The notes: generated from the letters alone by a model not told the origin. A DNA stretch of 64,000 bases from Dermatophilus congolensis (GCF_900187045.1 NZ_LT906453.1:744001-808000); one strand, 5' to 3'. Numbered from the stretch's first letter, positions 27,367 to 36,013 are shown. Made by a program: numbers and translations.

Positions 27367-28263
27367 TTAGCCGATGGCGGGTAGACGCCAGATGGCCATG
27401 CCCAGGCCTAGGAAAATGCCGTAGATGAGAGTGAATTTTCCGGTGCGGCCCAGGACGGTGATGAGATCACGACCGCTGGATCCGCGTAGTACTTGGCGTA
27501 CGCCGGGGATGATGTAAACGAAGGTGATGAGGCAGAACCAGGCACCTGGGTGGAAGAAACCAGCGACAAGTGAGCAGATTGCTGCGATGGCGATCATGCC
27601 TGCGTAGGCCAAGCGTGCGCCGGGTTCTCCGAGGCGGACTGCCAGGGTGATTTTTCCTGCGCCGGGGTCTGTGTGGATGTCGCGGAGGTTATTGACCATG
27701 AGGATTGCGCAGGAGAGCGAGCCCACGCCGACTGCTCCGGCGATGGAGGCCGGGGTGATGTAGAGGGTTTGGGTGTAGGTGGTTCCCAAGGTTGCGACGA
27801 GTCCGAAAAATATGAAGACCATGACTTCGCCGAGTCCGAGGTATCCGTAGGGTTTTTTACCTCCGGTGTAGAACCAGGCGGCGATGATAGCCAGTAGGCC
27901 AACGCCGATCATCCATAGGGTGTTGGCGAATGCGACGAGGGCTAAGCCGAAGAATGCTGCGACGCCGAAGGAGATGAATGCGGCGTTTTTGACTGCTTGG
28001 GGTGTGGCGAGTCCTTGGCCGACGAGGCGGACTGGGCCAATACGTACGTTGGTGTCGTCGGTGCCGCGGATGCCGTCTGAGTAGTCGTTGGCGTAGTTGA
28101 CGCCGACTTGGAGGGCGAGGGCGACGAGTAGGGCTAGCACGGCGAAGGGGAAGATTCCTCGGTCGACCGCGTAGGCGGATCCTGCGCCGATGACAACGGG
28201 CGCTACGGCTGCGGGCAGGGTGCGGGGGCGTGCACCTTGAACCCATTCCTTGTACGTGGCCAT
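27367..28263 (-). CDS. menA: MenA, 1,4-dihydroxy-2-naphthoate polyprenyltransferase
   Basis: Membrane enzyme of the UbiA superfamily that prenylates dihydroxynaphthoate to demethylmenaquinone. The first Asp-rich motif is NYANDYSDGIRGTDD near residues 57-71 and the second is NNLRDIHTDPGAGK near 190-203, both for Mg-diphosphate binding. About eight to nine hydrophobic segments are visible. Length 298 is standard. The start is the ATG at 28263. It is the most distal of the minus-strand men genes in this window, and a small PLDc_N protein lies between it and menE. Confidence 0.95.
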   Translation of the reverse strand: MATYKEWVQGARPRTLPAAVAPVVIGAGSAYAVDRGIFPFAVLALLVALALQVGVNYANDYSDGIRGTDDTNVRIGPVRLVGQGLATPQAVKNAAFISFGVAAFFGLALVAFANTLWMIGVGLLAIIAAWFYTGGKKPYGYLGLGEVMVFIFFGLVATLGTTYTQTLYITPASIAGAVGVGSLSCAILMVNNLRDIHTDPGAGKITLAVRLGEPGARLAYAGMIAIAAICSLVAGFFHPGAWFCLITFVYIIPGVRQVLRGSSGRDLITVLGRTGKFTLIYGIFLGLGMAIWRLPAIG

Positions 28264-28371
28264 GGGGTGTGAATCCTTGTGTGGCTAGTCAGTTTGCTTG
28301 GTGGGTTGTTCGGTTGGAGGTAGTCATTGTGGCGTGTGGACGGGTGTGGTGTGCGGTGGTGGTGCGTGGGG

Positions 28372-28611
28372 TTAGAGGCCGCGGAGGAAATCGGGGTCGT
28401 CGTCGGGGCCGATAGGTCGTTGGGGGCGGGGGCGTTGTGGGCGTCCTGCGAGCCACCAGGCAGTGCCTCCAACGATGGGGAAGAGGCAGATTCCGAGTGC
28501 CCAGATGGGTTTGGGCAGGGCGCGGATGTGTTGTTCGTCGGTGTTGAGGCAGTCGACGAGGGTGTAGATGCTGTAGGCGAGGATGAGCAGAGTGCCAAGT
28601 ACCCGGATCAC
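28372..28611 (-). CDS. PLDc_N domain small membrane protein
   Basis: A 79-residue protein with two hydrophobic helices (residues ~3-22 and ~36-55) separated by DCLNTDEQHIRALPKPIWALG, and a Pro/Arg-rich tail. This matches the cardiolipin-synthase N-terminal (PLDc_N) domain found as stand-alone small proteins in actinobacteria, often beside men genes. It has no catalytic HKD motif, so it is not a phospholipase itself. A GTG start is used, with GGAAAA about 8 bases upstream. Confidence 0.78.
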   Translation of the reverse strand: MIRVLGTLLILAYSIYTLVDCLNTDEQHIRALPKPIWALGICLFPIVGGTAWWLAGRPQRPRPQRPIGPDDDPDFLRGL

Positions 28612-28653
28612 AACGTTTTCCGTTCTTTTCGCCGGTGGGTGTGGGGGTGGGGT

Positions 28654-29934
28654 TCATTCTGGCATGGGGTTCTCAGGGTGGGGTTGTGCGCGGATGAGGG
28701 CGTTGCGGATGGCGGTGCGGTCGGGTTTTCCGGGGCCGCGTTGGGGTAGGTGGGGTAGGACGATGGTGTGGCGGGGGATGGCGTGTGGGGGGAGGGTTTC
28801 GCGGGCGGCGGTCAGTGCGGTGGGGATGAGTTGTTGAAGGTGTTTGATGTGGGTGGGGTTGGTGGGGGCGAAGGCTGCGGCGACGGTGGTTCCCCATTCG
28901 GGGTGGGGGATTCCGGTGACGTGGATCGCTGTTCCGGGGGGTAGGTGTGGGGCGAGGGCGTTTTCGACGTGGGTGGGGAGGACTTTGAGGCCGCCGGTGT
29001 TGATGATGTCGTCGGTGCGGCCTTCGAGGGTGAGGGTGCCGTCGGGGTTGATGTGTCCGATGTCGTCGGTGAGGTATGTGCGGGTGCCGTTGGGGTGGTG
29101 TGTGAAGGGTGTGTTGGTGTTGAGGGTGAGGGTGGTGGGGTTGTCGGTGGGGTGGAGGTATCCGTGGGCGATGTGGGTGCCGGTGAGTTGGATGCGTGTG
29201 GCGGTGGCGGTGGCGGTGGTGGTGTTGGTGGTGAAGGTGATGGTGGTGTCGCCGATGGGGTGGCCGTTGTAGACGCAGCCGCCGCAGGTTTCGCTCATGC
29301 CGTATGTGGTGATGAGGTTGATGTTGTGGTCTTTGGCGCGGTTGATGAGTTCGGTTGGGGTTGCTGCGCCGCCGACGAGGATGGCGTCGAGTTGGCGCAG
29401 TGTGGTGATGCCTTCGGTGGTGGATAGGAGTCGGGCGAGTTGGGTGGGGACGAGCGAGGTGTAGTGGGGGGTGTTGGGGGTGGTGATTTGGGCTTGGTGG
29501 AGGGCGGTGGCTAGGTGTGTGGCGGTGAAGCTGGTGGTGCGGTGGATGGGGATGGGGTTGTGGCCTGCTGCGAGGGATCGCAGGATTACTTGCAGTCCTG
29601 CTATGTGGTGGGGTGGGAGGGTGAGGATCCATTGGCCGGGGCCGCCGAGGGCGTGTTCGGTGGCGGTGATGGAGGCGTGGAGTGCGGTGGCGGTGCAGGT
29701 GGCGAGTTTGGGGGTTCCTGTTGATCCGGAGGTGGAGATGGCGAGGGTGGCTTGGGGTGGGAGGTTGGTTGCGGTGGTTGCTGTGGTGGGGGGTGTGTGG
29801 CCGGGGGCGGTGGGGATGAGGAGGGGGGTGTTTCCGTCGAGGGCGTGTCGGAGGGTGGTGTAGGTGGGGGTGAGGTCGCCGTGGGTGGGGATGGTGAGGG
29901 GGGTTATGGGGGTGGTGGTTGTGGGTTCCGGCAC
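28654..29934 (-). CDS. menE: MenE, o-succinylbenzoate-CoA ligase
   Basis: Adenylate-forming enzyme that activates o-succinylbenzoate with ATP and CoA. The P-loop signature STSGSTGTPK is at ~88-97. Later come the adenylate-binding TTYGMSETCGG, the hinge region GRTDDIINTGGLKV and the C-terminal catalytic Lys in GPGKPDR. At 426 residues it is short for the family, as usual for actinobacterial MenE. Thr content is extreme, with long runs of Thr, Pro and His caused by A/C-only stretches of the coding strand. A GTG start at 29934 is used. Confidence 0.93.
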   Translation of the reverse strand: MPEPTTTTPITPLTIPTHGDLTPTYTTLRHALDGNTPLLIPTAPGHTPPTTATTATNLPPQATLAISTSGSTGTPKLATCTATALHASITATEHALGGPGQWILTLPPHHIAGLQVILRSLAAGHNPIPIHRTTSFTATHLATALHQAQITTPNTPHYTSLVPTQLARLLSTTEGITTLRQLDAILVGGAATPTELINRAKDHNINLITTYGMSETCGGCVYNGHPIGDTTITFTTNTTTATATATRIQLTGTHIAHGYLHPTDNPTTLTLNTNTPFTHHPNGTRTYLTDDIGHINPDGTLTLEGRTDDIINTGGLKVLPTHVENALAPHLPPGTAIHVTGIPHPEWGTTVAAAFAPTNPTHIKHLQQLIPTALTAARETLPPHAIPRHTIVLPHLPQRGPGKPDRTAIRNALIRAQPHPENPMPE

Positions 29935-29973
29935 GGGGTCACCCTACTCATGTGCGGGTGGATGGGTGCGGGG

Positions 29974-31152
29974 TTAGGGGGTGGTGATTGTGTTGTTTTT
30001 GCGGGTGGGGGTGGTGTTGTTGAGGGTGGTGCGTAGGTGTTCGCATGCTTTGGCGAGGGGTTTGGGAAGGGTGAAGAGGAAGGCGAGGGTGGGGATGCGT
30101 CGGAGGATTTTTTCTAGGAGGACGCATCCGGCGATGACGATGGTGGTGGCGAGGATGGGGTAGAGGAAAACGGCGCAGGGGATGCTGCGGATGGTGCTGC
30201 CGAGTCCGGTGCTTAGGCCGAGGGTGATGAGGTTGAGGATGGTCGCTAGGGGGATGTGGAGGGTGTAGATACCGAGGGTGTGGTGGCCGAGGTAGGTCAG
30301 GGGGGTTGCTAGGTGGGGGATGCGGACGAGGCATCCGACGAAGCCGACGGCGGTCAGGCCTAGGGTGATGTAGAGGAGGGCGATGAGGGTGGCGTAGCCG
30401 GGGCCGGGTGGGGCGAGGCTGAGGAGTCGGGTCATGCCGATGGGTTGGTAGATGGCCCAGGAGGTAATGGCGGTGAGGATGGTCAGGGGTGGGCTGCTTG
30501 CCATGCGGGTGAGGATGGCGCGGCCGTGTACGCCTAGGCCGAAGAAGATGGCGTAGGTGAAGGCGCGGGTCCAGAGTGCGCTTTCGAGGGACCAGGCTTG
30601 GACGGCGATGAGGTGGAGGATGAAGAGTGCGGTGAGGGTGATCCAGGGTGGTACGCGTCGTAGTGCGGTGAAGAGGAGGATGTAGGTGGATAGGGCGAAG
30701 AGGTACCAGAGGTAGGTGTTGGGTAGCCAGAGTTGGATGAGCCACTGGTCGAGGGAGGCGACTTTGTGGGGGGTGGGGAAGTCTGGTGGCATGCAGAGGA
30801 TGAAGATGCCGTAGGTGATGAGCCAGATGGTGTAGAGCCAGTAGTTGGTGGCGGCGCCGAGGATGGCTTTGCCGCGGCGGAATCCTCGGTGGATTTTTCC
30901 GGATGCGAGTACGCCGGAGAGGGCGAATAGGAGGGGCATGCGGATGATGGAGAGGATTTGGTTGATGCGTGCCCATCGTCCGGTTTCGAGTCCGCCGACC
31001 CAGGCCATGAGGTAGTAGTGGCCGATGGTGACGTGGAAGAGGACGACGAGGATGACTGCGACGGCGCGTGAGGTGTCGATCCAGCGGAGTCGTGGTGGTG
31101 TTGTGGGGGTGGGGGAGGGGTGTGGAGACGGTGAGGTGGCGTGACTGCTCAC
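29974..31152 (-). CDS. Acyltransferase 3 family membrane protein
   Basis: Integral membrane acyltransferase (PF01757 type), usually O-acylating cell-envelope sugars. The N terminus has a Pro/Ser/Thr-rich cytosolic tail, then RWIDTSRAVAVILVVLFHV, which holds the family-typical R/D and the catalytic His at the end of helix 1. About ten hydrophobic segments follow, with FALSGVLASG matching the conserved FFxLSG region. Length 392 is normal. The GTG start has GAGAGGGA about 14 bases upstream, rather far. It sits between menE and a plus-strand secreted-protein gene; nothing ties it to menaquinone. Confidence 0.87.
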   Translation of the reverse strand: MSSHATSPSPHPSPTPTTPPRLRWIDTSRAVAVILVVLFHVTIGHYYLMAWVGGLETGRWARINQILSIIRMPLLFALSGVLASGKIHRGFRRGKAILGAATNYWLYTIWLITYGIFILCMPPDFPTPHKVASLDQWLIQLWLPNTYLWYLFALSTYILLFTALRRVPPWITLTALFILHLIAVQAWSLESALWTRAFTYAIFFGLGVHGRAILTRMASSPPLTILTAITSWAIYQPIGMTRLLSLAPPGPGYATLIALLYITLGLTAVGFVGCLVRIPHLATPLTYLGHHTLGIYTLHIPLATILNLITLGLSTGLGSTIRSIPCAVFLYPILATTIVIAGCVLLEKILRRIPTLAFLFTLPKPLAKACEHLRTTLNNTTPTRKNNTITTP

Positions 31153-31324
31153 GTCGGTTGGGGTTCCCTCTCGGTGTGTCGGTGCGGGTGCGTGTGGGGG
31201 TGGGGTGCGGGGTTCATCCTAGGCAGGCCGCGGCGGTGGGGCTGCTGTGGGGTTTTTGTTAGGGGGTTGGTGTTGACGCTACGGATGTGGGGTGTGGTGC
31301 GGCAAATGTGCTGGTGAAGTGGTG

Positions 31325-31399
31325 TGCGACTGGAGGGATAGAGGGGGGTACGACTTTGGGGGTAGTTATGTGAGGTGAGTTTGGGACTGGGGGTGGATT
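31325..31399 (+). repeat. Duplicated upstream block, copy 1
   Basis: Contains two loose iterons, TGCGACTGGAGGGATAG (31325) and TACGACTTTGGGGGTAG (31349), 24 bases apart, then the exact 14-mer GACTGGGGGTGGAT at 31386-31399. The same order recurs at 32911-32983, upstream of the decayed paralogue. The surrounding gap (31153-31414) has no gene. Confidence 0.6.
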
Positions 31400-31414
31400 A
31401 CTGAGGGGTGGTGA

Positions 31415-31831
31415 GTGGCGACACTTGTTTCTGTGAAGGTGAAACAAATGTGTGTGGGTATGGCAGCGCTGTTTGTAGGCGCTAGTGGTTTTTATGTGTA
31501 TGCAAACGCGAAACCTGAAGATGTGAGGGATTACTACTCGAAAGAGGTTGAATATCGGCTGGAGTCTTCAGGTCCTTTGGGGGAGGTTTTCCCCTTGGAG
31601 TGGGATGGTTTGAATGGCCCCATGGTTGTTTCGGAAAAGGTAGCTGATTCGACATGGAGTAAGAAAATGGTCGCTGGTGCGGATCCGGAAGTCTCTGCTG
31701 TTGCTCCTGATTCGGGAACTTTGCGCTGCAAGATCATTGATCACGAGGGGAAAGTGATTGCTCAGCAGGAAGGGGTGAATGGGCAAGAGGTAAAGTGTCA
31801 GGCGCAGCGAATAAACTCTTCATCACAGTAG
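31415..31831 (+). CDS. Small secreted or membrane-anchored protein, unknown function
   Basis: A 138-residue protein with one N-terminal hydrophobic segment (about residues 12-30, MCVGMAALFVGASGFYVYA) and a hydrophilic remainder, so probably exported or anchored. The segment DYYSKEVEYRLESSG follows the helix. Two Cys near the C terminus (RCKIID and EVKCQ) could form a disulfide. No family is recognised. The GTG at 31415 follows GAGGGG. A second, internally deleted copy lies at 33019 across menB, so the gene belongs to a locally duplicated family. Its stop codon lies inside a perfect hairpin. Confidence 0.6.
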   Translation: MATLVSVKVKQMCVGMAALFVGASGFYVYANAKPEDVRDYYSKEVEYRLESSGPLGEVFPLEWDGLNGPMVVSEKVADSTWSKKMVAGADPEVSAVAPDSGTLRCKIIDHEGKVIAQQEGVNGQEVKCQAQRINSSSQ

Positions 31832-31843
31832 TGATGAAGAGTT
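31814..31843. terminator. Bidirectional terminator-like hairpin
   Basis: A perfect 13-bp stem (31814-31826 with 31831-31843) and a 4-base loop AGTA. It overlaps the stop codon of the secreted-protein gene and lies between that gene and the convergent menB, 50 bases before the menB stop. Confidence 0.75.
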
Positions 31844-31892
31844 CTCTGAACCGCGAGAACTTTTGTCTTGCGAAATTCCAGATAAAGGAAGG

Positions 31893-32873
31893 TTAGAAGT
31901 ACCAGGGGAAGGGACTCCAGTCGGGGTTGCGTTTTTCGAGGAATTGGTCGCGGCCTTCGATGGCTTCGTCGGTCATGTAGGCCAGTCGGGTGGCTTCTCC
32001 GGCGAATACTTGTTGGCCCATGAGTCCGTCGTCGGTGAGGTTGAATGCGAATTTGAGCATGCGTTGGGCTTGGGGTGATTTGCTCATGATTTCGGTGGCG
32101 ACGCGGATGGCTTCGTGTTCGAGGTCGTCGTGGTCGGTGACGATGTTGACGGCGCCCATGCGGTGCATGTCTTCGGCGGTGTATTCGCGGCCGAGGAAGA
32201 AGATTTCGCGGGCGAATTTTTGGCCCACCATTTTGGCGAGGTAGGCGGAGCCGTAGCCGGCGTCGAAGGAGCCTACGTCGGCGTCGGTTTGTTTGAAGCG
32301 GGCGTTTTGGCGGGAGGCGATGGTTAGGTCGCAGACGACGTGGAGGGAGTGTCCGCCGCCTGCTGCCCAGCCGTTGACGACGGCGATGACGATTTTGGGC
32401 ATGGTGCGGATGAGGCGTTGCACTTCGAGGATGTGGAGGCGGCCGCCTTCGGCTTTGGTGCGTTGTTCGTCGATGTTGGTGTGGGATTCTTCGCCGGTGG
32501 TGGCGTCTTTGCTGGCGTATTGGTATCCGGATCGTCCGCGGATGCGTTGGTCTCCGCCGGTGCAGAAGGCCCATCCGTTGGTGGTGGGGGATTTGCCGGG
32601 GGTGGGGTGGGGTCCGTTGCCGGTGAGGAGGATGGTTCCCACGTGTGGGGTCATGCGGGCGTGGTCGAGGGTGCGGTAGAGCTCATCGACGGTGTGTGGC
32701 CGGAATGCGTTGAGAACTTCGGGTCGGTTGAAGGCGATGCGTACGCAGCCTAGGGGGCGTCCGGGGACGGGGCCGGGGGCGGTGCTGCGGTGGTAGGTGA
32801 TGTCGGTCAGGTCCTCGAAGCCGGGAACTGTCTCCCATGTAGTGGGGTCGAAGGTCTGTGACACGGTGTCCAT
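31893..32873 (-). CDS. menB: MenB, 1,4-dihydroxy-2-naphthoyl-CoA synthase
   Basis: Crotonase-fold enzyme that closes the naphthoquinone ring of o-succinylbenzoyl-CoA. In 326 residues: IAFNRPEVLNAFRPHTV, the oxyanion-hole region WAFCTGGDQRIRG, the second oxyanion loop VNGWAAGGGHSLHVVCD, and the catalytic-site segment DVGSFDAGYGSAYLAKMVG, all diagnostic for MenB rather than other enoyl-CoA hydratases. The terminal NPDWSPFPWYF also fits. The start is ATG 32873; no clear Shine-Dalgarno is seen. Its 5' side is shared with the duplicated block of the decayed paralogue on the other strand. Confidence 0.96.
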   Translation of the reverse strand: MDTVSQTFDPTTWETVPGFEDLTDITYHRSTAPGPVPGRPLGCVRIAFNRPEVLNAFRPHTVDELYRTLDHARMTPHVGTILLTGNGPHPTPGKSPTTNGWAFCTGGDQRIRGRSGYQYASKDATTGEESHTNIDEQRTKAEGGRLHILEVQRLIRTMPKIVIAVVNGWAAGGGHSLHVVCDLTIASRQNARFKQTDADVGSFDAGYGSAYLAKMVGQKFAREIFFLGREYTAEDMHRMGAVNIVTDHDDLEHEAIRVATEIMSKSPQAQRMLKFAFNLTDDGLMGQQVFAGEATRLAYMTDEAIEGRDQFLEKRNPDWSPFPWYF

Positions 32874-32910
32874 GTGGCAAGCCTAGGCTTGCGGTGTTGT
32901 TCCGGTGGGA

Positions 32911-32983
32911 TGCAACTTTGGGAGTAGGTGGGGTGCGACTTTAGGTGTAGGGGTGTGGAGTGGTTTGCAGACTGGGGGTGGAT
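32911..32983 (+). repeat. Duplicated upstream block, copy 2
   Basis: Two iterons, TGCAACTTTGGGAGTAGG (32911) and TGCGACTTTAGGTGTAGG (32934), 23 bases apart or about two helical turns, then the 14-mer GACTGGGGGTGGAT at 32970-32983. Related to 31325-31399. The block lies between the divergent menB start and the decayed secreted-protein copy, so the iterons could also affect menB. Confidence 0.6.
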
Positions 32984-33018
32984 GACCGGTGGGGTGGTGC
33001 AGGGAAAGACTGGTTGCC

Positions 33019-33244
33019 ATGAGGAGGCAACGATTTTTTGTAGGTGTGGCGGCGTTGTTTATGGGGGCTAGTTTTATTTCTGCGTATGTAGACCCAATCC
33101 AGGAGCATGAGTATTACTCCAAAGAGGCTGTGCATAGTGTGGAGTCTTCGGGGGCTGTGGGGGATAGACCATGAGGGGAAGTGGTCGCGCAGCGGGAAGC
33201 GTCTCGTGGGAAGTGAAGTCAGCTGTGTCGCATCGGCTGGCTAG
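33019..33244 (+). pseudogene. Decayed paralogue of the 31415 secreted-protein gene
   Basis: The N-terminal part reads MRRQRFFVGVAALFMGASF and then EYYSKEAVHSVESSG, clearly related to VGMAALFVGAS and DYYSKEVEYRLESSG of the intact gene. After that the frame stops at 33174. In the +1 frame from 33164 the sequence continues IDHEGK and later EVSC before a stop at 33244, matching IIDHEGK and EVKC near the end of the intact protein. The middle of about 60-70 residues is missing and the join is out of frame. Deletion plus frameshift therefore make this a pseudogene; a 51-residue peptide from the first part could still be made. Confidence 0.75.
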
Positions 33245-33291
33245 GTAAGGCCTAGAAAAAGAGCTGTAGGGGTGGGTCTAGCCTTGAATGT

Positions 33292-33768
33292 ATGCCGATC
33301 CCTGAACATGTTGCGAGGTTACGGGCCAAGGTGGGGCACGATCTGTTGTGGCTGCCGGGTGTGACTGCTGTTGTGGTGCGTGAGGGGGATCGGGGGGTGG
33401 AGGTGGTGTTGGTGCGTCGTTCTGATAACGGTGAGTACACCCCGGTCACTGGTGTGGTTGATCCGTTGGAGTCCCCTGCGGTGACGGCGGTGCGTGAGGC
33501 GAAGGAAGAGGCGTGTATTGATGTTGAGGTTGAGCGGTTGATCGCTGTGCGGGTGACGCCGGTTGTTACTTATCCCAATGGTGATCAGTCCGCGTATGTT
33601 GATGTTGCTTTTCGGTGTAGGTGGGTAGGTGGTGTTCTGCGGGTGGGGGACGATGAGTCTTCTGAGGTGGGGTGGTGGCCGGTGGCAGATCTTCCGCCGA
33701 TGGAGGATCGTCATCGTGAGGCGATTGAGATTGCGTGTCGTGATGATGGTGAGGTCGTTTACGACTGA
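33292..33768 (+). CDS. Nudix hydrolase
   Basis: A 158-residue Nudix-fold pyrophosphohydrolase. The Nudix box appears as G-VVDPL-E-SPAVTAV-REAKEEACI near residues 60-82 (consensus G-x5-E-x7-REUxEE-x-G-U), with Ala in place of the last Gly. The N-terminal GVTAVVVREGDRGVEVVLVRR is the usual first sheet. The substrate is not predictable. The protein stands alone with a 47-base gap after the pseudogene and 124 bases before the Pta-like gene. ATG start with only weak upstream G-rich sequence. Confidence 0.88.
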   Translation: MPIPEHVARLRAKVGHDLLWLPGVTAVVVREGDRGVEVVLVRRSDNGEYTPVTGVVDPLESPAVTAVREAKEEACIDVEVERLIAVRVTPVVTYPNGDQSAYVDVAFRCRWVGGVLRVGDDESSEVGWWPVADLPPMEDRHREAIEIACRDDGEVVYD

Positions 33769-33892
33769 TGCGTGTTCTTGTGCACACGATTGCGCTATGT
33801 GCTTGCTAACCGGTCGCATTGGTCGATGAGGAGGCAGGACTGTCCTAGTCTCCGCCCACGGCCGTGGGCGGTGTCGTGGTGAGGAGCGCAGC

Positions 33893-35941
33893 ATGCAACG
33901 ACGGATTCTCGTGGTACCCGCCGGTCATCGGGAGCCTGTGACTCCTGTGTGCCTAGGCCTGGTTCAGGCGCTGTCCGAGATGCGTGTGAATGTGGCTTAT
34001 GCCAAACCTATTGCGCAGGAGTTCAGCAAGGGTAACGAGGATCAATCTGTTGAGGTGTTTCGGTTGGTGACGCGGTTGCGTCCGCCGCAGCCGGTTACTT
34101 CTGATATCGCGATGCGTAATTACGCTATGTATGGCAGTGACACGATGTTGTCTTCGGTGCTTTTTGAGATGCGTGATGTTTTGGCGCATGAAGCGGTGGT
34201 TTTTGAGGGTCTTTCCCCTATTCGCGGGACTTCTTTGACGAATCAGTTCAATGAAGAGTTTGCCGTGGGTGTTGATGCTGATGTGCTTCTTGTTGCCACA
34301 GCTGCCGAGGGTTTGGCCGAAGTTGTTGATCATGTCGCGATGGCTGCGCGTCCTTTTACTGACCGTCGCCCAGGTCGGGTTATTGGTGTTGTCATTGTCG
34401 GTATTCAGGACGATGACAAGGGTTTGCTGGGTGATGTTCGGCGTGATCTTGAGGCCCAGAATTTGCAGGTTGTTGCTGCTGTTGCGCATAGTCCTCAGCT
34501 TGAGCGTTTGCGGGTGCGTGACATCGTCCATCAGCTGCGTCTGACTGTTGTTTCTGAAGGCGATATGGATCGTCGTGTTGAGCACATGATGATCGCTGCT
34601 CAAGGTATGCCAGGTGTTGTGGACCGTACCGCTGAGGCGGGGCGTTTTGTTATCACCCCTGGTGATCGTCCTGATGTTCTTATGACTGCTGCTCTTGCTG
34701 AGATTAAAGGGGTTCGTCCAGCGGGTGTGCTTCTGACGAGCGGTCTTTTGCCTAGTGAGAATGTGATGAGTTTGTGCGCGCCAGCGTTGGAGGCAGGGAT
34801 GCCTTTGTTGGCGACGGATGATTTCACGTATGAGGCGGCTTCGGCGGTGAATGGCATCCAGATGCAGATTCCCGCTGATGACGAAGAACGTGCACAGTTG
34901 ACGAAACAGACGTATGCCGAAGCGTTTTCTACTGAGTGGCTGCGCAGTTTGCAAGAGAATGAGCAGCCACGTCGCGCTACGTATATTCAACTGCGGGCTT
35001 CGGTGATGGAGCGGTTGGGTACTAAGCGTTACGCCACAGCTTTGCCTGGGCCTGTCACTGTTGACATGCTCCGTTCTGCTCGGGCGTTGCTCGATTTCGG
35101 TATGGCTACGTGCTTGTTTGTTGGGTCTACGGAACAGATCAGTGAGGTTGCTGCTCTTCACCACATCCCCATGCCTGATGCGGCGCACATCATTGATGTT
35201 GCAAGCCCTGCTCCTGAGGTTGTGCGCTATTTGGCGGCTAAACGTGGTGTTGAGGAACAGGTGGCTGTTCGAGATTTGGCTGATCCGCTTACTTACTCCA
35301 TGGTTTTGCTTGCGATGGAGGAAGTGCAGTCTGTGGTGGGGGACCGTATCGATACTGGTTCGGATTTGGTGCGTTTGGCTGACGAACTTATTGGTTTGTC
35401 TCCTGGAGTTACTTCGGTAGGGACCAGTACGTATCTTCTCGATAAGGAGTCCATCCAGATTTATGCTGGCCCTGCCTACGGGGAGAACGCCACGGTTGAG
35501 CAGATTGTGATTTCTGCTGAGCTTGCAGCTGATCGCGCTATTTCTTTGGGTATCTACCCGACGGTCACGTTCGTTTCTGAGGGGGACTGCTCTACGGGAA
35601 CTCTGGAGTTGATGACTCAGTGTCGGGATCTTCTTGTTACTCGCCGTCCTGATTTGGCTGTTGCAGAGCCGATCCAGCTCAAAGAGTTCTTTGACCGTCC
35701 GCTTGAGGGGGGTGTGCGTTCTGGTGGTGGCTCTGTTGGTAACGCCTCGATTCTTGTGTTCCGTTCGACTGAGGCTCGAAAGCAAGCGCTGCGTGAGGCT
35801 CAGCGGCATGTCGAGGGGAGCCAGGTTGGTCCGCTGCTGAATGGTTACGCCAAGCCATTTGCGGGGTTGCCGCAGCGTGGTGGTGGCCCGGAGATCACGG
35901 ACACGATTGGTTTAACGGCGGTTCTCACAGACCGCGCCTGA
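33893..35941 (+). CDS. Phosphate acetyltransferase (Pta)-like protein with eroded catalytic half
   Basis: 682 residues that follow the three-part long Pta architecture. The N-terminal BioD-like domain opens RILVVPAGHREPVTPVCLGL and includes AKPIAQ. A DRTGG domain contains ITPGDRPDVLMTAALAEIKGV. The C-terminal part ends GPLLNGYAKPF, matching GPMLQGMRKPV of Escherichia coli Pta. The usual catalytic motifs are missing: LPEGDE, the SGAVHTTA segment, LSYSTGTSG and FPDLNTGN have no good match (for example VSEGDCSTGTLEL). No ackA follows, unlike typical pta loci. It may be a regulatory or acyl-shifted relative; that is inference. GTGAGGAG is near the ATG. Confidence 0.72.
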   Translation: MQRRILVVPAGHREPVTPVCLGLVQALSEMRVNVAYAKPIAQEFSKGNEDQSVEVFRLVTRLRPPQPVTSDIAMRNYAMYGSDTMLSSVLFEMRDVLAHEAVVFEGLSPIRGTSLTNQFNEEFAVGVDADVLLVATAAEGLAEVVDHVAMAARPFTDRRPGRVIGVVIVGIQDDDKGLLGDVRRDLEAQNLQVVAAVAHSPQLERLRVRDIVHQLRLTVVSEGDMDRRVEHMMIAAQGMPGVVDRTAEAGRFVITPGDRPDVLMTAALAEIKGVRPAGVLLTSGLLPSENVMSLCAPALEAGMPLLATDDFTYEAASAVNGIQMQIPADDEERAQLTKQTYAEAFSTEWLRSLQENEQPRRATYIQLRASVMERLGTKRYATALPGPVTVDMLRSARALLDFGMATCLFVGSTEQISEVAALHHIPMPDAAHIIDVASPAPEVVRYLAAKRGVEEQVAVRDLADPLTYSMVLLAMEEVQSVVGDRIDTGSDLVRLADELIGLSPGVTSVGTSTYLLDKESIQIYAGPAYGENATVEQIVISAELAADRAISLGIYPTVTFVSEGDCSTGTLELMTQCRDLLVTRRPDLAVAEPIQLKEFFDRPLEGGVRSGGGSVGNASILVFRSTEARKQALREAQRHVEGSQVGPLLNGYAKPFAGLPQRGGGPEITDTIGLTAVLTDRA

Positions 35942-36013
35942 GCCGGTGTGTCGGCGGGTGGAAACGAGTAAGTAGTGGATGCACTGTTCTGTTCTAGGCG
36001 CCAGGATAGGACG

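Noticed and set aside
33953-35809. A 618-codon minus-strand frame opposite the Pta-like gene
   Set aside because: No family pattern, poor amino-acid balance, no ribosome-binding site; the plus frame aligns with Pta along its whole length.
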